This document shows, piece by piece, positions 36,195 to 44,235 of a DNA stretch of 48,750 nt (its first letter is position 1; each line of letters begins with the position of its first letter). This stretch comes from Bordetella parapertussis (lineage in GTDB: Bacteria > Pseudomonadota > Gammaproteobacteria > Burkholderiales > SG8-39). The notes under the pieces are model-generated. The model was not told the origin of the DNA. It saw nothing but the letters and a program-made list of their open reading frames with translations, and ran no database searches. The position numbers were made by a program, and so were the translations under genes. Location: contig CAMDFL010000009.1 in the NCBI GenBank assembly GCA_945897475.1, positions 1 to 48,750 on the forward strand. Direction: 5' to 3'.

Positions 36195-38135
36195 TCAACC
36201 GGTCGCGCCCGGCACCTGCTCAGGTGATGCAATCGTGGCTGCAAGCTCAGGCGGGCAGATGCCACTGTCGACCGGCAACCAGATTGTGAAGGTGCTGCCG
36301 GTGCCAAACTTGCTGTCGATTTCCAGTAAGCCACCCATCAGGCCGATGATTTCCTTGACAATGCTCACTCCCAGCCCGGTGCCAGGGATGCTGCCGGAGG
36401 CGTCGGCTCGGTAGAAGCGTTCGCCGACGCGGGCGAGCTGTTCCGGCGTCATACCAATGCCATGGTCGGTGACGGCGATACCGGCGAAGCGGCGACCGCC
36501 CTTCTCCTGCATGCAGCCGCGCACCTCGATGCGACCGCCGCTCGGTGAGTACTTCATCGCATTACCGAGCACGTTGTTGAGCACCTGGCGCAACTTGGCT
36601 GCATCGGCGCGCACCGGCGGCAGGGCATCGGGCATTTCCACGGCAAACTGCCAAAGTCCTGCGTCGATGTTCAGTGTCGCAAGCGTCTCGTCAAGCAATC
36701 GCCCCAGCGGCACCGCTTCGATGAAAAAATCCTTACCGCCCCCCTCCTCGATACGGCTCAGGTCGAGCAGTTCATTGATAATGGCAATCATCCGCTCGGA
36801 CTGCCTGTAGATGATGGAGAGCAAGTCCTTGCGAGTGTCATCATCGACCTCGCGCTGCAGCAGCAGCTCGGTGAAGCCGTAGATGCTTGCCATGGGGTTG
36901 CGCAACTCGTGCGCGGCGTGCGCGAGGAACTCGCTCTTCATGCGCTCCAGGGCCACTTCTTGGGTGACATTGCGCAAGTGAAGGGTCTGCGAGATGGACG
37001 CCCCATCAGACACGCGCAGACTGGCCTCCCATAATGGTTTGCCGCTACCGACAAGTTCAATCAAGTGACGCTGCTGCGGACGCTTATCGTCTGGGCTCGC
37101 GCCGTCATTGATTGCCGCGGCGGTCAATTCTTCCTCACTACGCAGCGCGGCGATCCCGACAAAAACCGCCCACGGCTTGCAGTCGCGCGCCAGGCGCTCG
37201 GAAAGCGCATCCTCGCCCATGCCGAGAATCTCATCGTTGGTATAGCCGGTTGCGGCGAGAAAAGCCGGATTGGCAAATTGCACGCAACATTCGGTGTTGA
37301 ACGACACAATCCCGTTCGGGCTGGTGGCCAAAATAGAATTCAACTGCTGGGCGTGATCTTCGGCGCGTAACTGGGCTACCTCTGCCGCGTACTGGGCCAG
37401 CTCTGCCGCACGCTGGGCCGCGATACGCTGGCTTTGTTCCTCGGCAATAAGAATACGGTTCTCGCCTAACTGCCCAGCCATATGGTTGAAATCAATCGCT
37501 GTCTGGGCAAGTTCGTCGTTCCCCTTTACCGGCACCCGGTAGGCAAAATCGCCTAAGGCAATGCGGGCACTGGCGCGGCGCAGGTCATTGAGCTGGCGCA
37601 GCAGATAGCTTCCCAACAGCCAGGAGAATACGCCAACCAGAAGCATGCCCAGCCCGGCAACACCTGCGGCTTTGTTGCGCGAGCTGCGAAGCAGCGCGGT
37701 CAGAAAATCGGTCGATACGCCTATCCTCACCTCGCCAAAACGAATGCCACCCGCCTCCACCGGGGTCGACCAGTCGAGGATGCCATCGACTGCCTGATCG
37801 ACAGCGAGGTCGGCGCGAAAGGGTCTCGACCACAGCGCTGCGTCGCCCTGCTGCGCGAGCAAGTTACCCTGGGCGTCCAGAATGCGCACATAGTCCATCT
37901 CCCTGGAATTCATGGCCTCGATCGTCAGACTATCCAGGGTGGCCAGGTCCTCGGCGATCACCGCATCCTTGGCGGCGACGGCCAGCAGCCTGGCGCCCAG
38001 TTGCGCCCGCCGCGCCAACTGCCCCTCGTTGGACTCGCGCAGCACCGACAGGGTGTTGCCGACCAGAATGGCAAGCAACACCGTTTCGATGGCCGCCACG
38101 CCCAGAATGGTCTTAGTGCGAAAGTTCATCGTCAA
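36195..38135 (-). CDS. Membrane sensor histidine kinase (HAMP-PAS-HisKA-HATPase)
   Basis: A 646-residue hybrid-free sensor kinase. The N-terminal membrane segment (TILGVAAIETVLLAILVG), a periplasmic sensor of about 130 residues, a second membrane segment (AGVAGLGMLLVGVFSWLLG), a HAMP linker (RRASARIALGDFAYRVPVKG), a coiled coil, a PAS domain (about 265-390), then the H box AHAAHELRNP with H409 and the ATPase N, G1 and G2 boxes (NVLGNAMKYSP, DHGIGM, GTGLGVS). It starts at TTG 38135 or ATG 38129; an in-frame TGA lies just upstream. It is transcribed after a response regulator and a PhnD-like protein and resembles the kinase at 47.3 kb. Confidence 0.93.
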   Translation of the reverse strand: MTMNFRTKTILGVAAIETVLLAILVGNTLSVLRESNEGQLARRAQLGARLLAVAAKDAVIAEDLATLDSLTIEAMNSREMDYVRILDAQGNLLAQQGDAALWSRPFRADLAVDQAVDGILDWSTPVEAGGIRFGEVRIGVSTDFLTALLRSSRNKAAGVAGLGMLLVGVFSWLLGSYLLRQLNDLRRASARIALGDFAYRVPVKGNDELAQTAIDFNHMAGQLGENRILIAEEQSQRIAAQRAAELAQYAAEVAQLRAEDHAQQLNSILATSPNGIVSFNTECCVQFANPAFLAATGYTNDEILGMGEDALSERLARDCKPWAVFVGIAALRSEEELTAAAINDGASPDDKRPQQRHLIELVGSGKPLWEASLRVSDGASISQTLHLRNVTQEVALERMKSEFLAHAAHELRNPMASIYGFTELLLQREVDDDTRKDLLSIIYRQSERMIAIINELLDLSRIEEGGGKDFFIEAVPLGRLLDETLATLNIDAGLWQFAVEMPDALPPVRADAAKLRQVLNNVLGNAMKYSPSGGRIEVRGCMQEKGGRRFAGIAVTDHGIGMTPEQLARVGERFYRADASGSIPGTGLGVSIVKEIIGLMGGLLEIDSKFGTGSTFTIWLPVDSGICPPELAATIASPEQVPGATG

Positions 38136-38164
38136 TCAAGGTTTCGCTGTCGCCATGAGAGCGC

Positions 38165-39034
38165 TCACTCCCGGCTATAGCGCGCGAGTAGCTGAATATC
38201 GAGGGCGCGGATGTCGTTCCATTCGGCGTCGCGGGCGGCGACGATGCCCTTGAACGCCAGCGGCTCGAGCAATCGCTGCCCGATGGGGTCGGCAGCCAGC
38301 GATGCCATGGCCGCCTGCACCTGGGCGACCCTGGCCGGCGCGACGCGCGGATGGGCGGCAAAAGCATGCGGCGTATAGGCGGGCGTCTCGGCGATTATGC
38401 GCAGCGAATCGCGAATATCCGCGGGGATCGCCTCGAAAGTGCGTTGGACGCCCCCGCCCGCTTCATGTAAGCCCGAAGCCACGACTCGAAATACGGAATC
38501 GTGGGAAGCCACGAACTTGGCCTCGATGGAAACCTTCAAACGACCGAATTCCGCCTGTGGCAGGATGCTGGCGGCAAACGCCGCCGGCGCCGGAAACGCC
38601 ACCGACTTGCCCGCCAGGTCGGCAAGCTTCTGATAGGGGCTGTCCTTCTTAACCACCAGAATGCCTTTGAGCTTGCGATCCTGCTCCTTGGCAAAAGCCT
38701 GGTAGCGCGGCACTGCATTAAAAACCACATAGTGGTAGGGGTTCATGTAGGCCAGATCGTAGGCCCCCCGACTCAGTCGCTCCTCGAACGCGGGAATATT
38801 GGCGGCGGTACGAAATACGATCGGCACGCCCGAGCGCTTGGCAAGCTCGGCCATGAGCGGGCCCCATTCCGCAGCCAGTCGGCTCGCCGCCTGCTGTGGC
38901 ACGATGCCGAATTCAAGCGGCTTTTCTTGTGCCCCCGCTGGCACCGGCATGAGCATGGCGCAGGCCAGAATCAGGGTCCAGGAAAAATACGCCATTGATT
39001 TTTTTGCAATCGATGGCTGTATGCGGCTAGTCAT
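38165..39034 (-). CDS. PhnD/phosphonate-type periplasmic binding protein
   Basis: A 289-residue exported protein of the PhnD-like ABC-phosphonate binding family. The signal peptide (YFSWTLILACAMLMPVPAGA) is followed by PLEFGIVPQQAASRLAAEWG, the classic start of these proteins, then AYDLAYMNPYHYVVFNAVPR and LAGKSVAFPAPAAFAASILP. GGGGGG precedes the ATG. It lies between a response regulator (33 bases upstream) and a histidine kinase (29 bases downstream) with no ABC transporter genes. This points to a ligand sensor that feeds the kinase rather than an uptake protein (inference from context). Confidence 0.9.
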   Translation of the reverse strand: MTSRIQPSIAKKSMAYFSWTLILACAMLMPVPAGAQEKPLEFGIVPQQAASRLAAEWGPLMAELAKRSGVPIVFRTAANIPAFEERLSRGAYDLAYMNPYHYVVFNAVPRYQAFAKEQDRKLKGILVVKKDSPYQKLADLAGKSVAFPAPAAFAASILPQAEFGRLKVSIEAKFVASHDSVFRVVASGLHEAGGGVQRTFEAIPADIRDSLRIIAETPAYTPHAFAAHPRVAPARVAQVQAAMASLAADPIGQRLLEPLAFKGIVAARDAEWNDIRALDIQLLARYSRE

Positions 39035-39067
39035 TTTTGCCCCCCTGCCTGTGGCGGCGTTGAGTCT

Positions 39068-39466
39068 TCAGCGGCCAAAAGGGGACACGGGTTTGGTCAA
39101 TTTTTCGCGCTTTTCGACCACTTCGATCAGGCGGTTCGGGCTGAAGGGCTTGACCATATAGGCGTCGGCGCCGGCGAGGTCGCCGCTGGTGTAGTCGTCC
39201 TGCTGGCCACGCGCGGTCAGCAGCAGAACATAGGCCCCGGCAAGCGCCGGGTCGGCCTTGATGGCGCGGCACACGGCGAAACCATCCAGCGCGCCTGGCA
39301 TCATCACATCCAGCAGTATGACGTCGGGCTTGTGCTCACGGGCGAGTGCGAGCGCAGTTTCTCCGTCCGCCGCCTCAAACATTTGATATTTGCCGTAGCC
39401 CATGGCAAGACGCAACATTTTGCGTATATCGCTCTGGTCATCAACGATCAGAAGTTTTTGGTCCAT
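39068..39466 (-). CDS. Single-domain (CheY-like) response regulator
   Basis: A 132-residue receiver domain with no output domain. Key residues: D9 and D10 (LLIVDDQSD), phosphoacceptor D53 (ILLDVMMPG), T84 (LLLTARG) and K106 (AYMVKPFSP). The start is ATG 39464-39466 with AAGGAGAGAAACATC before it; the frame upstream to 39529 is not similar to receivers. First gene of a four-gene minus-strand unit (regulator, PhnD-like protein, kinase, permease). Lacking a DNA-binding domain, it must act by protein contact or in a phosphorelay. Confidence 0.93.
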   Translation of the reverse strand: MDQKLLIVDDQSDIRKMLRLAMGYGKYQMFEAADGETALALAREHKPDVILLDVMMPGALDGFAVCRAIKADPALAGAYVLLLTARGQQDDYTSGDLAGADAYMVKPFSPNRLIEVVEKREKLTKPVSPFGR

Positions 39467-39514
39467 GATGTTTCTCTCCTTGCGGCCATGGCGGACATCG
39501 GTGCAAAACGTCTC

Positions 39515-39554
39515 TGTTGGGACAGTCAAACATCGCTGTTGCGACAGTCAAACA
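39515..39554. promoter_or_regulatory. Paired TGTTGNGACAGTCAAACA direct repeats, candidate operator
   Basis: TGTTGGGACAGTCAAACA (39515-39532) and TGTTGCGACAGTCAAACA (39537-39554) differ by one base and are spaced 22 bases apart, two helical turns. Each contains the dyad TGT-N4-ACA. They lie 49 bases upstream of the response regulator ATG, a good place for an activator or repressor. The rest of the gap 39467-39824 holds the 13-base tandem repeat at 39720 and a TGTCCGGGTAAAACCC sequence like an insertion-element end near 39634. Confidence 0.55.
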
Positions 39555-39719
39555 GGCGCTTGCCGTATTGCCACGTCACTGTAACGCAATGCCATTGTTC
39601 ATCGAGCTATGTTAGTCCATTTTATCGCAGCTAGTGTCCGGGTAAAACCCATCTTGTGCCCTGACTAAGATTGGCAAGCCCCCGTGACCGGTGCGATGCC
39701 ATAGCCGAAGCGGTCCAGA

Positions 39720-39771
39720 TTGAGATCGCCGCTTGAGATCGCCGCTTGAGATCACCGCTTGAGATCACCGT
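39720..39771. repeat. Four tandem 13-base repeats
   Basis: TTGAGATCGCCGC occurs twice, then TTGAGATCACCGC and TTGAGATCACCGT, without spacers. The array ends 53 bases before the ATG of the TPP-dependent enzyme gene and could affect its promoter; slippage would change copy number. Confidence 0.85.
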
Positions 39772-39824
39772 TCTATTTCACCATTACAATCAGCCCACCT
39801 CTAGATCACGATAGGCCGATTCCC

Positions 39825-41621
39825 ATGAGCGCCCTGCCAAAACCCGCCACCACACGCATCGACGAACCCAGCGACATCGATCCCAATATCGGTTGGGGAT
39901 CGGATATCGCCGCGCAGATGTTGCGGCGCCTGGAGATTCCCTATATTTCGCTCAACCCCGGCGCCAGCTATCGTGGCCTGCACGATAGCCTGGTGAATCA
40001 TCTGGGCAATCGAATGCCCGAGATCATCATGTGTCTTCACGAGGACCACGCCGTCTCGATCGCACATGGCTATGCCAAGGCAAGCGGCAAACCGATGGCA
40101 GTGGCGCTGCACAGCAACGTCGGCTTATTGCACGGTGCGATGGGTATCTTCAATGCGTGGTGCGATCGCCAGCCGATGCTGATTCTCGGCGCGACCGGCC
40201 CGGTGGATGCGACGCTGCGCCGCCCCAATATCGATTGGCTGCATACCGCGCAGGATCAAGGTCAGTTGATTCGCAATTTTGTGAAGTACGACGATCAACC
40301 CGGCTCAGCCGCGGCAATCCCCGAATCGATTCTGCGTGCGTGGCAACAGACCGCCACCGCGCCGCGCGGCCCGACCTATGTGTGTCTGGATGCCACCATT
40401 CAGGAAGGCGCGCTCGAGGAGGAGATCGCGCTACCCGATCCGAAACGTTTTCGTCCGGCGCCAGGGCCGCGTCCTTCCGCGGATGCGGTACGACAAGCTG
40501 CCGAGGCACTGTCGCGCGCGAAGAAACCAGTGATTTTATTTGGTCGTCTGCGCCGCTCCGCCGAGGACTGGAATCGCCGCGTCGCGCTCGCGGAAAAACT
40601 GGGTGCCGGCATGCTCTCCGATCTCAAGGCCGGGTGCATGGTGCCTACCGATCATCCTTTGCATCTCGGACAGCCGTTCAATAACCTGTCAAAGACTGCC
40701 ATCGATGCACTTAAAAACGCTGACGTGATTCTGTCCCTGGATTGGAACGATCTGGGCGGCGCGCTGCAAGTCGCATTCGATCGCGCATCGCCACCGGCCA
40801 CCGTGATACACGCCGGGCAAGACATGCAATTGCATAACGGATTTGGCAAGGAGCATCTGGAATTGCCGCCCATCGACGTGCATTTGTATGGCGACCCCGA
40901 CGAAGCCGTCATGGATTTACTCACCGCGCTGGCGAATCACCAATCGCCCGCGCCACTGCCCGCGAGGAAGATCGCACCGGCGGCAAATGAAACTAGCGAC
41001 AAACTCAATATCCGACACATTGCGCAAGCGCTTGCGCAAGCCGTCGGCGAGCAGCCCGTCACCTTTGCATCGCTGGCGCGCGGCTGGCCGATCGACATGT
41101 GGCCGCATCGCCATCACCTCGATTATCTGGGCAAGGACGGCGGCGGCGGCATTGGTTCCTCCCCTGGCCTGACTATTGGCGCGGCCCTGGCCTTGAAAGG
41201 CAGCGAGCGTCTTACCGTGGGTATCTTGGGAGATGGTGATTGCCTGATGGGAATCAATGCCTTCTGGACCGCCGCACGTTATGAAATTCCGATGCTGGCC
41301 ATCATCGCCAACAATCGCTCCTACTATAACGATGAGCTGCATCAGGAAGGCGTGGCGCTGAAACGCGGACGCAATCCCGGCAACCGCTGGATCGGTCAAG
41401 GCATCGACCATCCCGCGCCCGATATCGCGAAAATCGTTGAAGGCCAAGGAGTTCTCGGCATCGGGCCGGTTACGCGTGTCGAAGATCTGGCCGACGCGAT
41501 CACGCGCGGTGTTGCCGCGGTTCGCAGCGGCAAGCCATGCGTGATCGACGTGCATATCGACCCGCGCTATGGACGCAGCTTGCGCGAATCGATGCAAGTG
41601 CGCGGCACGGAGACTCTTTGA
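39825..41621 (+). CDS. Thiamine pyrophosphate-dependent enzyme (acetolactate synthase/decarboxylase-like)
   Basis: A 598-residue enzyme with three domains: N-terminal PYR domain (with the TPP-activating Glu in IIMCLHEDHAVSIAHGYAKA), a central domain (about 200-350) and a C-terminal PP domain with the metal motif GDGDCLMGINAFWTAARYEI ending in the Asn-containing IIANNRSYYN. The family includes acetolactate synthase, benzoylformate decarboxylase and 2-hydroxyacyl-CoA lyase. The start is ATG 39825; the frame upstream begins inside the 13-base repeats and looks non-coding. No regulatory ilvN-like subunit is adjacent, so amino-acid synthesis is unlikely. It is followed by an M50 protease gene after 28 bases. 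Confidence 0.9.
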   Translation: MSALPKPATTRIDEPSDIDPNIGWGSDIAAQMLRRLEIPYISLNPGASYRGLHDSLVNHLGNRMPEIIMCLHEDHAVSIAHGYAKASGKPMAVALHSNVGLLHGAMGIFNAWCDRQPMLILGATGPVDATLRRPNIDWLHTAQDQGQLIRNFVKYDDQPGSAAAIPESILRAWQQTATAPRGPTYVCLDATIQEGALEEEIALPDPKRFRPAPGPRPSADAVRQAAEALSRAKKPVILFGRLRRSAEDWNRRVALAEKLGAGMLSDLKAGCMVPTDHPLHLGQPFNNLSKTAIDALKNADVILSLDWNDLGGALQVAFDRASPPATVIHAGQDMQLHNGFGKEHLELPPIDVHLYGDPDEAVMDLLTALANHQSPAPLPARKIAPAANETSDKLNIRHIAQALAQAVGEQPVTFASLARGWPIDMWPHRHHLDYLGKDGGGGIGSSPGLTIGAALALKGSERLTVGILGDGDCLMGINAFWTAARYEIPMLAIIANNRSYYNDELHQEGVALKRGRNPGNRWIGQGIDHPAPDIAKIVEGQGVLGIGPVTRVEDLADAITRGVAAVRSGKPCVIDVHIDPRYGRSLRESMQVRGTETL

Positions 41622-41649
41622 AGCTCCTTGTTCCCGGCGGGATCGAGCA

Positions 41650-42291
41650 ATGCTGAGCCTGCTGCTCGGCGGTCAACTCGCGCTGTTCACCCTTATCGTG
41701 ATCGCCCTGGTGATCTCGCTTTCGTTCCACGAGTTCGGCCACGCCGCCAGCGCCAAGCTGTTTGGCGACGATACCGCGCAGCGAATGGGGCGCCTGACCA
41801 TCAACCCCTGGAACCACATCGATCCGATGGGCCTGTTGATGGTGGTCTTGGTCGGGTTCGGCTGGGCCAAGCCGGTGCTCACCAACCCGCGCAATTTCAC
41901 CTCCCGCTGGGCATCGCTTTGGGTGGCGGCGGCGGGGCCGGGGATGAATCTCATCGTGGCATTCGTCACGGTGAATGTCTACAGCTTGGGCATGCAGGCA
42001 GGCTGGGGCTTTCTACAAAACCCCGGGGCGGAAATATTCTTCTATTACCTCGCGACGATCAACCTGATCCTGATGCTATTCAACCTGATCCCGCTGGGTG
42101 CGCTGGATGGCCACTATATCCTGCCTTATTTTCTGAGTAATCGAGGCGCCATCGTGTACAGCGATTTCAATGCGCGCTACGGCAACATGGCGCTGCTGGG
42201 TTTGATGCTGCTTAGCTTCGTTGGTGTTCCGGTGTTTGGTTTTGTATTCGGCATAGGGCGCGCCCTGTTGCCGTTTCTGCAAGTGCTCTGA
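41650..42291 (+). CDS. Site-2 protease family (M50) membrane metalloprotease
   Basis: A 213-residue membrane protein of the small YwhC/SpoIVFB-like M50 group. The zinc-binding HExxH is in SFHEFGHAASAKLFGDD and the third ligand region is NLIPLGALDGHYILPYF (the D-G motif). About five hydrophobic segments are visible. The start is ATG 41650, 28 bases after the TPP enzyme stop; the frame extends upstream into that gene but lacks similarity. These proteins cut substrates within the membrane. The physiological substrate is not indicated by the neighbours. Confidence 0.88.
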   Translation: MLSLLLGGQLALFTLIVIALVISLSFHEFGHAASAKLFGDDTAQRMGRLTINPWNHIDPMGLLMVVLVGFGWAKPVLTNPRNFTSRWASLWVAAAGPGMNLIVAFVTVNVYSLGMQAGWGFLQNPGAEIFFYYLATINLILMLFNLIPLGALDGHYILPYFLSNRGAIVYSDFNARYGNMALLGLMLLSFVGVPVFGFVFGIGRALLPFLQVL

Positions 42292-42557
42292 GGTTTCGTC
42301 GCCGCTTAACTGTCGTCCTGCGCGCATGAGCGCGCAGCCGAGAATTGCACCATCCGCCGATTCCAGATCGAGCACGTCGACCGGTCGGCCGCTGATCAGC
42401 AACGAATGCGTAATGGTGAGCCCGAGCGCCCGGGTCGCTTCTCAATCCCCATAAAGACCGCAAACCCTTTGCTAGCGGGCGTCTCAACATACCGACAAGC
42501 CTATTTGACAACCAGACCAGACCTGACCTGACTAGCTGTTACCAAGAGTCAAAATCC
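42292..42557 (-). other. Gap with an unrecognised coding relic
   Basis: Between the protease and the antitoxin, the minus strand has codons that read like protein in two frames: VETPASKGFAVFMGI near 42440-42490, then after a frame change RALGLTITHSLLISGRPVDV and LDLESADGAILGCAL down to about 42320. No start or intact frame exists. This is probably debris of a gene I cannot name. Confidence 0.3.
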
Positions 42558-42803
42558 ATGCAAATCATCAATATTTCAGAAGCAAAAAGCAGTCTTTCCT
42601 CCTTGATCGCGCAGGTTGAAAAGGGACATAAAGTCATCATCGGCAAGGCTGGCAAGCCAGTGGCCATGCTGGTCCCCTATCGTGTCGATACGACACCGCG
42701 CAAACTCGGCGGAACCTGGTCCGGGAAGGTGAAAATGGCGCAGGATTTCGATACCTTGCCGCCCGAATTGGCAGAAGCGTTTTACGCAAAACCCGCATCG
42801 TGA
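42558..42803 (+). CDS. Phd/YefM-family antitoxin
   Basis: An 81-residue antitoxin. The DNA-binding N-terminal part reads MQIINISEAKSSLSSLIAQV and then KVIIGKAGKPVAMLVPY, typical for Phd/YefM proteins that repress their operon. The C-terminal toxin-binding tail contains DFDTLPPELAEAFY, a pattern common in antitoxins of PIN toxins. Its stop overlaps the GTG of the toxin remnant (GTGA). With the toxin destroyed, this is an orphan antitoxin. Confidence 0.88.
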   Translation: MQIINISEAKSSLSSLIAQVEKGHKVIIGKAGKPVAMLVPYRVDTTPRKLGGTWSGKVKMAQDFDTLPPELAEAFYAKPAS

Positions 42804-42943
42804 ATCTGTTACTGGATACCCATACCCTCATTTGGGCGCTTGCGGATAATCCAGAATTAGGCGCGGCCGCTCGCGAGGCCATCGTCGATAGCAACAACAT
42901 CGTTTTTGTAAAAAAGTACGCCGTGCATTGCCTTGCGGCGTAG
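42800..42943 (+). pseudogene. PIN-domain toxin (VapC-type), N-terminal remnant
   Basis: GTG at 42800 starts a 47-codon frame reading NLLLDTHTLIWALADNPELG and AAREAIVDSNNIVFV. This is the first third of a PIN ribonuclease toxin (normally about 130 residues), including the first conserved Asp (LLLDTHT). After FV the frame becomes KKYAVHCLAA and stops. The catalytic Glu and the later Asp residues are lost, so the toxin is inactive. Confidence 0.82.
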
Positions 42944-43015
42944 GCGGATGGATTATTGACGGCCATTGACCGCGATTATCTATTTTATTTTGTAATAAAC
43001 CGTGGCCCGTGACAG

Positions 43016-44032
43016 CTACTTTCTGGGCGCGATGATTGCCTCGAGCTCGGCCATCAGTTGCTTGGGCGTCTCATAGAGTTTGTTCACCACCTCGGCAACC
43101 TCTGTATGGCTGCGTGGATTGATGAACACGCCCATCTTGTCCGCCTCCGCCTTGAATTGCGGGTCGACCAGCATTTTCAGGAAGGCGTCGCGCAAGGCCG
43201 CCAGGCGGTCCGAAGGGATATCTGGCGGCACATAGAAAGCAGTGCCCAATGCCAGTGGCGCCTCCAGTACGCGCAGCATCTGCTGGTGAGCGGGCGTCGT
43301 CGCGTATTTGCTCGCCGGCGGCACATGGGCCAGATCCGGGTGATCCGGCCCCATCTTGAATATGAACTTCACTTTCTTGTCCTTCACCCAATCGGCATTG
43401 GTGGCAAGAAAACCCTCGTAGAAATTGCCGCGCCCCTGTACTTCGCCGCGCTCCAACGCGAGATTGGTTTCACCGCCACTCTTGTAGCCGGGAATGACTT
43501 TCAGCTTCGCGCCGGTGATATGCGCGAGGAACACCGGATATTGATACGAAGGCGAGCCGGTGCCCGAGCCTCCAAAAATCACTTCGCGGGTTTTGATGTC
43601 ATCCAGGCTATTCACCGGCACGGTATGCCACACCGCGCCCACATAAGAACGCACCGCCACCGAACCGATCCAAGCAAACTTGCGCGGATCGTAGCTCGCC
43701 GCGCCACTGGTCATGGGCATCAACAGCGCGCCGGTATGCATCAATGCGATCGTGGAACCGTCCTTGGGCGCATTGCGTCCCATGAAATTGGACGCAGTCA
43801 CCCCGCCACCGCCAGGACGCGTTTGCGCCACGGTCTTGGCGCCACCGGGAATATGCCTGCCCAGATGATTGGATACCAGCAGCGAGTACTCATACAAGGA
43901 CCCGCCGGTATCAGTGGGGCAAATGATATTGACCGTTTTGCCTTTGTAGAAAGCAGCCGGCTGCGCATTCGCCCATGGGGCAACAGACACAGCCCATGCG
44001 ATAAACCCGGCGCCGATGAATTCACGAATCAT
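43016..44032 (-). CDS. Bug-like tripartite transporter binding protein, divergent type
   Basis: A 338-residue exported protein. The signal peptide ends near ANA-QP and is followed by AFYKGKTVNIICPTDTGGSL, not the YPxKPVR start of its siblings. VAQTRPGGGGVTASNFMGR and PKDGSTIALMHTGALL still align with the Bug ligand loops. VIPGYKSGGETNLALERGEV (a GYKSGGE motif) marks the sub-type often called tricarboxylate transporter receptor-like. GAGGAGG precedes the ATG. No metabolic neighbour is coupled; the NrtR/nad genes begin 203 bases away on the other strand. Confidence 0.88.
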   Translation of the reverse strand: MIREFIGAGFIAWAVSVAPWANAQPAAFYKGKTVNIICPTDTGGSLYEYSLLVSNHLGRHIPGGAKTVAQTRPGGGGVTASNFMGRNAPKDGSTIALMHTGALLMPMTSGAASYDPRKFAWIGSVAVRSYVGAVWHTVPVNSLDDIKTREVIFGGSGTGSPSYQYPVFLAHITGAKLKVIPGYKSGGETNLALERGEVQGRGNFYEGFLATNADWVKDKKVKFIFKMGPDHPDLAHVPPASKYATTPAHQQMLRVLEAPLALGTAFYVPPDIPSDRLAALRDAFLKMLVDPQFKAEADKMGVFINPRSHTEVAEVVNKLYETPKQLMAELEAIIAPRK

Positions 44033-44126
44033 AGCGTTTCCTCCTCGGGGCGCATGCTACCGCAGTTCAAGGCGTTGTTTGGCGCGTCGCCTCCATGATT
44101 TGCCTGCTCATGGTGTGCTGATATCG

Positions 44127-44171
44127 GGTTTGTTGATGCCTGGTTTGTTGATGCCTGGTTTGTTGACATCA
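44127..44171. repeat. Three tandem 15-base repeats
   Basis: GGTTTGTTGATGCCT occurs twice, followed by GGTTTGTTGACATCA. It lies in the 203-base space between the divergent-type Bug gene and the Nudix regulator gene. The unit loosely resembles the GGGTTTGCTGGATAA end of the 147-base repeats. Confidence 0.8.
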
Positions 44172-44235
44172 GATTTGCTTTCACCTAGGCGCGCCGAGAT
44201 ATCATGCCGGGCAATCCTCACAGGCGGGAAAATAA

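Noticed and set aside
43058-44098. 346-codon plus frame opposite the divergent-type Bug gene
   Set aside because: Arg/His-rich antisense product; the minus gene has a strong ribosome site and signal peptide.
44127-44171. Possible CRISPR array
   Set aside because: Units of 15 bases without spacers; a simple tandem repeat. No CRISPR array or cas gene was seen anywhere in the window.
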